Assembly: GCA_029717555.1 (NCBI GenBank) | Contig: JAMDHS010000041.1 | Location: 1-64,000, forward strand | From: Peribolospora baueri | Lineage: Eukaryota; Basidiomycota; Peribolosporomycetes; Peribolosporales; Peribolosporaceae | DNA: 64,000 bases | Reading direction: 5' to 3' | In this document: positions 55,767-64,000 of the stretch, piece by piece | Position numbering within the stretch: the stretch's first letter is position 1 | Layout of the letters: each line of letters opens with the position of its first letter | Notes under the pieces: generated by a model | Seen by the model: the letters and a program-made list of their open reading frames with translations, nothing else | The model's database searches: none | Told to the model about the DNA's origin: nothing | Made by a program: the position numbers and the translations under genes

Positions 55767-58700
55767 CTAGCCGCCACGAGACTGCTGGATGAAATTCTGC
55801 AGTAGCATTTACGAACAGGAGGTGTGCGAAGATCGTCAGTGACCGGCCATCAGATTCGCCATTCGTAGAACTGACAAGAGCGACCGTAACTCACTTGGAA
55901 GTACTTTTTGAAACTCTTGGCATCCAGAGCCTGCAGCGCCTGCGCAAACTCCTGGCCCAGGTTGGACGGACACTGAATGGAAGGGAAGTAGACGTTGGTC
56001 AAGTAGCCAATCGCCTCGTCACCCCGCTTTTGGTGGATAGTCTTCAGTAAGTTGCACACTTCGCCGAGAGCCTGAAGGATGCGTGGATAGGCCAAATGAG
56101 CACCCTCGTAAGCGCCGGGACGGACACAAGGCGCTAGCAAGTTGCACTCACCAACTGCGACTGAGCGTCCTTCAAGTCAAACTCGTCCTTTGCCGGAACT
56201 TCGAAGCACAGCCCCACGAGGTTCTCGTAAATGAAAGTCTCAAACCCGGGCAACGGCGTCGACTCGACGGTCCCATTTCCGTTGGGCACGGCTGAGCCGT
56301 TCGGACCGTCGCCGGGCTTGCCGCCCCATGCGATGACTAGACGATTGAGAACGTTAAATGCTTGACGACACGTGTGGACATCATTCGAACGTGCGTAGTG
56401 GATCACCGATTGAAGGATGGTTTGCAGTTGGGGTTGATTCCCTGCGTGTTGAAAACGCCTCGTCAGCTATGCCTTCTCATTCAGAATACTGGACGGAAAA
56501 AACGCACTTTCGGTAAGCAGCACGCCTTGAAGTCCCGCTCCTGAGAGTCCCACAAGCAAACCCAAGTATGCCTTTTGCAGCTCGGCACGCTCTACGGCAT
56601 CATCCGTACCAGAGATAGGCTGGTTGAGGAAGTAGATGACCCTTTCGATCAAGGGGAGGAAGATGTCATCGAGGACGGGGAAAATTTCGCCCTGCGAGCA
56701 GCATTCGATTCCGAGTCCGGTGAGTAAGAAGTTGCACCTTGAAGATGCCTCGAAGCACATGTATGCTCACCTTGTACTTGTGCAAGACGAGACCGAGGAA
56801 AGCCAAGAAATCCCTGATCTCCGCCGAGCTGACGTCCTGAAGCAAGTTGGTGATGAAGGTGGGGATGTACTGCAGGACCGTCCGTCCCGTGGTGGCGACG
56901 AACCTAGAAAAAGCGTACTGGGAAGCCTGTCGAACGACCTTGAAACCTCTCAACCGGCTGAGAGCTTCAAGGAGCGATTCCGTCACAACGCGGAACACGT
57001 CCATCCACACCGGTTGAGGGGTAGCAGCGTTGGGCGACACGTCCGGGAAGCCTTTGGCGACGTTACCGAGAGCCATGAGAAGGTGGTGTACTCGTAGGAC
57101 GGAGAGGAGGTTAGAGGCGTCGGAAAGATGCGCTGATACAGAAGACGATGTCTGTGCGAGAAGTGGATCGGTCACAGCCTGGCGGCAGATCGACACCACG
57201 GTCGAGATTCAAAGAAGGTTGAAAAAAGGAGCCAAAAGGTCGGAGGTGTGAGACTTCTGCCAAAAAAACCGTCGAGTTCGAACTTGAAAAGTACCTTGAG
57301 CAAAACGACCTGTTTTCCCACGTCGCCGCCCTGAGTACCGAATATGTGCACGAGCGTGCCGACCGTCTCGAACAGGTAGAGCTGACTGTCCAACATGCCG
57401 GGCGCGTCTGCCGCCTTCACGAGGGGATCCTCCTCCGGACTGGCCGTGGGTGGAAGAGAGGCCGGTATCTCAACCAGAAGGAGGTCCTGTGGCGACGCGT
57501 GTTCAAGCAGTGTCAGCAGAACCACAAGGCGTATGAGGACCCGAAATTCCACTGCAGACTCACCTGCATCCCACCAAGTATGCCCTCCACGTACTCTCCT
57601 TTGATCCGAGTCTTTGATTCACGAACGAACCGATAGAAGAGGTAGTACGCGCGTGACCGAACTCGACCATGCCTGTTGTGCAGCCCTCGGGCGTCAAGGA
57701 ACGCCGCGAGCGCATCCTGAATAGCCTCTGGGCGGTCGATGAAGAAATCCGAGTAGCGTGCCAGGCACTCGAACAGGCCGAGCGGTACGGAAGGGTGGGG
57801 AAAGTTGGAGATGCCTGAGCGAAGGGACTCGAGGATCATCTTGCCGAGAGGGCTGAGAGGGTAGGCTGTAAAGTCGATGTTGGAAGCTTTGGCCTTGCTT
57901 CGGGCAGTTTCGCCAGGAGGCAGCTCGACGTATGTCACGCCTGACGAGGTGTGCGGGCCTGACGCCGCGTTTTTGAGGCACTCTCCATAGATGAAGAGGA
58001 CATGGAAAGCCAGCTCCACTTGTCGCCAGTTGAGCGACTGTGGTGTCGTGGAGTAGGTCGAGAAAATACCGAGAATGAGCTGGGAGAGAGAAGCGGAGAA
58101 GAGGTCTGTGTCTATGGCACCGATGGAAGACAGGAGTGTTTGAAGGTTCTGAATGAAATGCGTCACAAGCGGATCGGCACTGAGGTGAGCAGAAATGCCG
58201 GCCCGCATGGTCGTCACGAACGAGCAACGACTCACCTTTCGCATCTCGGCGAACAAAGCTTCTTCTTGGTCCAAATCGCTGTCAGGCGCTCCGTCGACGG
58301 CACCGTCGTCATGCCAGTCAGACTCCTCATCATACTCCATCTTCTTCACGACCACCTCGAGAAGACGCGTAAGGAACTCGCGCTTGTCGGGCGTCATGTG
58401 GTTATTGGGGTCACGCCTCTTGGCTTTCTTGTACTGGAGGGAAGCAGATAGGAAGCCCGAACGTTAGGATGCATCCACCAGCGGGAATGCAAGACGATCG
58501 AGGTAGTGAAATGACGTACCAAGCCGAGAACACCGCCAATGGCGCCAAAGACAGAGGAGCTCGTGTCGTCGTACTCGTCCGCAAGTAAGCAAAGCAAGAG
58601 GGGAAGCATGGCTGTCAAAGAGTCATTGGCAGCCGCGAGGGTGGATGGGTCAACGCCGGGCTGATCGTTAAGGCCAAAAGACGAGCATATGGTCAGCGAG

Positions 58701-60070
58701 AAGGCGAGATCGCCAGCCCAGTCCGAAGCAGGGAAAAAAGGGGGAGGGGGGACACAAGGCCAAAATGAGCGGGCACCCGGCGCACCTCTTCGCAAATCTT
58801 CACAAGCTCAGTACCATCGGTGTTGGCGACCTTGGCGATCTTCTCCCTCCACTCCACCCGAGCCTCCTTCTCGTCCTCGTCCTCTCCCGCCTTCGCTTGG
58901 CTTGCGTTCTCCAAACCACGGAGAATGTCCGAGATTCCGAGTACGCGACGCAGTTCAACCTTGTCTGGCGCTTTCATTCCTTTCCCAATGATCTCGGTGA
59001 GCGCGTTCAGCGAGGCGAGGCGAAGCGGGAGAGCAGGGTGGTTGAGGAGGTTGTAGAGCAGCGGAAGGGTGGCGGGGGAAACGATGAGGGAAATATCGAT
59101 CCAGGAGGCGAAGTCGCTAATGACTTGAACCGCCATGACGAGCAAGTCCGTCCACACCTTGCTGTCAACGCCGGAGGACGCGTTGAGGCGTTCGTCGCCT
59201 TGGCGGACGATGTCCCAGAGCATGGAACCCACTCTGCCCACGTCGCGGTCCCTCACGGCGTCCCTAACCACGGCATCTCGCGCCAGACGTTCGCGGCTTC
59301 GGACGGCACGCAACGACACGTCGCTTCCGAGTTGTAAAGAAAGCTCGTGGAGGACGCGGAGGACGAGGTCAGTCGACCGCAAGTTGAGAGAGGGAGTGGA
59401 GGAGGAAGGGGAACCGGGTGGGTGAGTGGTGGTTAGAGTGACAAGATCAGCGAGAAAGGCGGGGTAGGTGGAAACGTAGGCGGAGAGGAAGAGGTGAACA
59501 AGGGTGTTTGCTAGTCGGTTTTTCAGGACTGAGGTAGCAGCGAGGGAGCACGATCAGCGAGCGACCAGGTCATCCGCGGCACGTCAGAAAAGAGGTCCCC
59601 ACTCACATACGTATCCGCCGTCACCCGAGCCGAGGACGTATTCGTCGTGAACGTACTGTATAATGCTTTGTTGTAGAAAGGACAGCGCCTGAGACGGGTC
59701 CGCCATTGCCTGAACTCTGCACAAGACACACAGAGAGAGACAGCGTCAGACAAGTCGAGAGCGAAGACGAGCGAGACCACAACAACAACCGTACCACTCA
59801 CTTGTTCTCCAGAAACTCGTCCACCAAGCCCAAACCGAACATCCTCTCATTGAATCCGTACTTCCTTCCGTTACCGTCGGGGCCCCTGCCGGCATTGTCG
59901 TCTGGGCCGGCCTCGGCCGACCAGAGTGCCCATCCGGCAGGCCAGGACTCTTGCGACTCGGCCTTTAGGTGATTGAGGTAGTCGAACGCCTGCTGTCGCA
60001 GAGCCGGGTCGGTGGAGCTCGTCGGCGGGGCAGAAGCGATCGAGACGGCTGCCGCCAACTGAGCTTCCAT
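55767..60070 (-). CDS. LOS1: Exportin-T (tRNA exportin, Los1)
   Basis: 1108 residues in 12 exons: 59802-60070, 59607-59716, 58786-59528, 58520-58660, 58236-58433, 57564-58148, 57295-57486, 56771-57178, 56508-56691, 56152-56441, 55895-56071 and 55767-55796. It is an importin-beta/exportin HEAT-repeat protein. The N-terminal region has the Xpo1-like YVFLKNRLANTLVHLFLSAY segment and ASWIDISLIV. Mid and C-terminal Los1 features include LADEYDDTSSSVF, LVEIPASLPP and GEIFPVLDDIFLPLIERV, ending in KKYFQNFIQQSRGG. It exports mature tRNA from the nucleus with Ran-GTP. The intron at 58149-58235 is 87 bases, in frame and stop-free; it is removed in my model because homologous spacing (EMRK followed by NLQTLLSSI) fits better. 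Length is normal for the family. Confidence 0.95.
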
Positions 60071-60918
60071 TGCGGTAGCGCAAGCGGCGCACCCTAGGAT
60101 AGAGGCTGAAGCTGGCTAGAGACGCTGTCACAGGACACTTCTTCGTCGGAGCGCGGCGCCGCGGACGTGTTTCTACTGTCGTGGAAAGTTGGGGAGTGGA
60201 GGAGACGCCGAAGAGCGAGCGACTGTCAATCAGTTTGAACGAGGACGAGACGGTCCAAACAAAATCGATCGGCCTCTTCTTTCTCCCTCCGTCCCATGTT
60301 CGGCCAGTCCCCGCTGCTGCGGGAGCGTGAGAGCCCTATGAGGCAATGTTCCCAGGGCCCATTGCGCTGACTAAGCATTACCGTCCGACGAGGTCGTGTG
60401 AGTGGACCGACGCTGCGCACGACTCCCGCCTAGGCAACGAAAGAGTTTTCTCACTAGCTAAAAGAGACAGCAAAAGCGACATGAGAAGGGCTCAAAGCAA
60501 CACGAAAGGAATGTAGCGAAGAGGAGGAAGAGGAGAGAGTGGGAGAGAGAGACCGCCTACGTGACCCCGCTATTGAAATGGATGGATCGCGATATGGGAA
60601 AGGGCAGGCATAGAGCGTACAGGGCGATCGATGGAAGTCGTCGGACTACAGGATGAAGGAGCGCAGAAAAGAAGACAAGATGGAGAACACATGGTGGCGA
60701 GACATAGTACATCATAGAGGGTGGTTGAGTGATCTGACACGGACTAGTTGAGGGGTGATTGAATGGAGAGGAATCAGAGGAGGGACGGAAAACTTGATCG
60801 AGAGGAAAAGAAAGTGGTGCCGAGGTGCCATCGATCAGTAATGGAAAGCGCAGGGTTAGAAAACGAACGAACGAGCGAACGAACGAAAGGACGTGGGAGA
60901 GTCCCGTCATCGTCGCCA
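60071..60918. other. Intergenic region
   Basis: Promoter of exportin-T and 3' flank of the next minus-strand gene, with a (GAAC)n-like run near 60865. No gene is seen. Confidence 0.5.
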
Positions 60919-63900
60919 CTAAAACAGAACGCCGCTCCTGAGCAATTCGGTGAACCACTCCGGCCCCTCCCCGTCCGCCTCGGCCTTCGCCTTGATCTTC
61001 GCCTCGTGCTTGGCCGTCTCGGCAGCGCACTTGGCGCACCAAGGTCTCCTCCACTTCGCTACACTGTTTCGGTTCACCAGAATTGGCTCGTCCATCCACG
61101 ACCGCGAAAGGAGCGTGGGCGAATCGACCCGCTTCCCTTTGCCGGCAACACCCTCCTCGCCGCCTTCTTCGAGAACGATACGGTTCCACAGGTCGTCAAA
61201 AGTGGTCTTGAACCCGGGGACTGTGTGATCAGCACCAGTCGGAGAGGTCTTCTCAGTGCCGAACGTCTGCCTCCACGCCTTCTTGCCTTCGCTTCCCCAC
61301 TGCCCATCGTAGATGTCCTGCATGACCACCTTTGCCCGCGATCGGCACTCCCATCCCATTTGCACCGCCCTTCCAGCGCCGCGCCGCGCATTTCGAGACG
61401 ACCACTCCGCCTGTTCCTTGACGTGTTCGGCTCCCTTTCTGGCTGAAGCAGTCGTGGAGAGCAGGAGGGCGGATAGGACGCGAGCGCTCGTGGCCAGAGC
61501 AGACGTGGTGGAGGAGAGGAGAGGCCAGAGTATGTTGCGCCACATGAGCTGAGCTTGCTCGTACAACTGCACGGCGGCATCCTTGGCAGAGGAGAATGTT
61601 GTGTTGACGGCAACGGCGGCGGCTTTGACGATGGGAGAGATGTAGAGATCCACGTATTTACGTCCGTCGTCAAAAATCTGGGTTGTATTCGGACCCTCAC
61701 TGACAGTGCGTGACGTAGAAGGTTCGACGGCCTCTTGCAAACTGTCGTCACCCTCTCTGTCCGACGAACGGGAATCCGACAGGCTGACTTCGTCTTTTAC
61801 CGCCACCGGCGTCGACTCGGACGAGGTCACATCATCGCCGCTGCGAGTCTTGCCCGCAGTATCAGCAGGAGGCCAAGCAAAATCGAAAGTACCGCTCGCG
61901 CCGTCCATCTCCTTCGACTTGTCTTTAGTCAGCTCGCAGATATTCGGCCTCCGGTCCATGGTCGACTTCGCACAGAAGCGCGAGATCGCTTGGCCGAACG
62001 CGGTAGACAGTTTGTCTTCCGAGGCGCTGTCTCCCTTAGGCCAGGCGGGATGGAGGCCAAACATGTGAGAAGTCCCCACGTCTGTAGCTGCGGGGTCCTT
62101 AAACATGCCACCAATGAGGGCAATGATGAGTGCGGCGGCGCCGAAAGCAGCCACGATGGACGTCGCTGTCCACAAAGTTAAGGGTTTGCGGTCTACGAAG
62201 CTACTGGTGAAGCGGTTGTTCTTGCTACTCGAGGAACTGCTGCCGCGTCTGGCGCTGGTGCCGCTCACAGCAGAAAATTTGGACTGAATCATCTCGCAGG
62301 CAGCGAGATGACCGGCGTCACTGGGCGGGCGCGAAGGGTCCACGAGGTTAGTGCCGACCGTGTGCAAGCCAGCCGCCCATGACGAGACTTTGGCGGCCGC
62401 GGATAAGGCGGTGGATGAGGACAGCTGCCGGCTCGGCGCCTTGGCCTTGGCTTCTGTCTCGTTGTCGTCATCGGCGTTACGGAGGGACGCGCCAGGCTTG
62501 GGCAAGACCTCGCCGACGTTAACAAGTTCCTTGACAATCCCAGCCACAGCAGCGACCTCCTCGTCTCGCATGGCGCAGAAATGACCGACGGCCCAGACCC
62601 GCCCGGGAACAGGAACAATCTCGACGAGATTCCCCGGGTGGACAAAGGCACAAGAGTCCTTGACCCTTCTCCACTCGCGTGCCGCCATTTGAAGCTCTAG
62701 AGCCAATTCGAGGGCTTCAACTTCGCGCTGGTCCGAACGAGAGTCCGAGCTGGTGTCGAAGCTGCTTAGACTGATGTCTTCGGCGTCAGAAGGCAATGGC
62801 GAAGACAGGGAAGAGAGCGTAGGGCTTGGCGAGCCGCCGGACAAAACTAGACGGCGTAGGCTGCTTCCCGTCTCGGCGGCGTTGTCCGCGTTACCAGCCG
62901 CAAAAGATTGTGAGGAATTCGGCGACGGCTCGCCCCCGTCGAGGTTGTTGGGAAGAGCGGGAAGGACGATGGGGAGAAGACGGAGGTCAATCATGTGGCC
63001 CCTTCCTGCTTCAAGACCATGAATCGAATGGAGCATGGCGTGTAGCTGGTTCTCCAAGGCGTCCGCCCACTCGTTCTTCTCCATCCAGCAGATGGCCAGG
63101 ACGCCGTACTCCCTCGTGTCCAGGCGCGGAACGAGAGACTCCAACAAGGTCCGTGGAGACAGGAGCTTGCTACGCACGCACTCTCCGAGCTGGGCGGCAC
63201 CGGGAGCAGAAAGCGGTATGGTGGCGTCTAAAGCGTGGAGGGTGAGCGACGGCGTGATGGACTCCTTCGAGCCCTTATGCTCTTTGCCTCCAAGCAACGT
63301 GAAGGGTTGGACAAGCCCCAAGAGCCGCCCACCGAGCCCATTGTCGGACTGTCCTTCGGAATTGTGACGAGAGCCGGCGTTCGCGGCCCCGGCGCCGAAA
63401 CCATATCGCTCGAGGCGGGCATCGGAATAGAGGTCGCAGGCACGCCAGTCTTTCACCTTGTTCGATTCGTCGGGGGAGCAGCTGGTGCAATACTCCCGAG
63501 CAAGGACTTCGTCCGCATCAACAGCACGGTCAACCCCTTTTTGACCGAGGACCAACGTAATAAGCATGCTTGTGACCTTGTCCTTTAGCGAAGGAAACGG
63601 CATGGAGCCAAGATGAATGATCCTCAAGGAAGCGGGAAGATTCGCGTGCGCATGCACCCTCGAAGCAGCCTGCCGCAGGAATCAGGGAGGATGTGGAAAA
63701 AAAATGCATACGGAAACATTAGAGTTAGTGATCGCCAGATTCGGCACGAAACGCACACTGACTCTGTCAACCTTGCTGTCTTTGCCGAAAAGAGCGGCCG
63801 TTCGACGGTCGACGCTGACGGTGAGATGCGAGGTGCCTTCACTGGATTCCTCGCCCCCAATGGTGGACGTCGCCTTGGATTTGCCAGCGATGGACTGCTT

Positions 63901-64000
63901 GCAGGAAGAGAGGTGGCTCGGAAGGCCACATCTGCTGCCGAGCGGTGTCGCGTCGTCACTTCCGGCGGCACGAATCGTGTTTGCCGAGCTTTCCACACCG
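60919..64000 (-). CDS. Large membrane-anchored protein of unknown function (5' end beyond window)
   Basis: At least 996 residues. Exon 60919-63669 is preceded by 63763-64000, which runs off the window without a start (intron 63670-63762, GTCAGT donor, GGCAG acceptor, phase 0). The N-terminal visible half is mixed globular and acidic, with a cysteine-containing patch (AREYCTSCSPDES). A candidate folded part contains LDTREYGVLAICWMEKNEWA. A single strong membrane helix (SIVAAFGAAALIIALIGGMF) lies at about 62100-62180. The C-terminal part has helical amphipathic repeats (SARKGAEHVKEQAEW) and ends in a Cys-x2-Cys segment (RPWCAKCAAETAKHEAK). I do not recognise a family. Length and balanced composition make a real gene very likely. 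Confidence 0.82.

Noticed and set aside
57564-58397. Continuous exportin-T frame across 58149-58235
   Set aside because: The stretch has good splice sites and interrupts a conserved junction, so I treat it as an in-frame intron.
1-64000. tRNA or rRNA genes and CRISPR arrays
   Set aside because: I looked for T-loop GGTTCGA contexts with pairing stems and for regularly spaced repeats, and found none convincing.

Overview
The window looks like nuclear DNA of a basidiomycete fungus. It is GC-rich, and its genes are split by many short introns of about 60-150 bases with GTGAGT/GTGAGC-type donors and CAG acceptors. Typical fungal genes are present: an RGS regulator with DEP domains, Sti1, Ncs1, exportin-T, pICln, GH16 and a CmcJ/NvfI-like protein. 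Many introns per gene plus GC-rich pyrimidine/purine tracts between genes suggest Ustilaginomycotina or Pucciniomycotina, but I cannot place it further. Exon-intron structures were assembled by eye. Every multi-exon model below keeps one open frame and has a total length divisible by three, except the last gene, which runs off the window.

Layout. 1-10 kb: an RGS regulator (minus), a 4.7-kb stretch with no convincing gene, and a small secretory-pathway protein. 10.7-18.8 kb: a Nudix-like/eIF2B-like fusion head-to-head with an ING-type PHD protein, then Ncs1 and a CmcJ/NvfI-like protein. 20-24.5 kb: a secreted, probably GPI-anchored alpha/beta hydrolase and a mitochondrial MLRQ-type protein. 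25-34 kb: Sti1 co-chaperone head-to-head with an AFG1-type ATPase, then a lactonase-like metallo-beta-lactamase. 35-40 kb: a single-pass membrane protein and a GH16 glucanase. 42-53.7 kb: two paralogous FAD oxidoreductases on the plus strand, separated by a Ser-rich unknown gene and a decayed virus-like insertion. 54-64 kb: pICln, exportin-T and the 3' part of a large membrane-anchored unknown protein, all on the minus strand.

Most genes are housekeeping or signalling genes with no operon-like logic. Two head-to-head pairs (12.75-12.99 kb and 28.31-28.63 kb) share short intergenic promoters.

The most unusual part is at about 46.75-50.14 kb. It is a fossil resembling large-DNA-virus genes: an RNA polymerase beta-subunit-like region and an SF3 (D5-type) helicase-like region. 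It contains a roughly 1-kb inverted repeat. Its arms are visibly diverged except for one central 339-base tract that reads identical in both arms. The fossil lies between the two FAD oxidoreductase paralogs.
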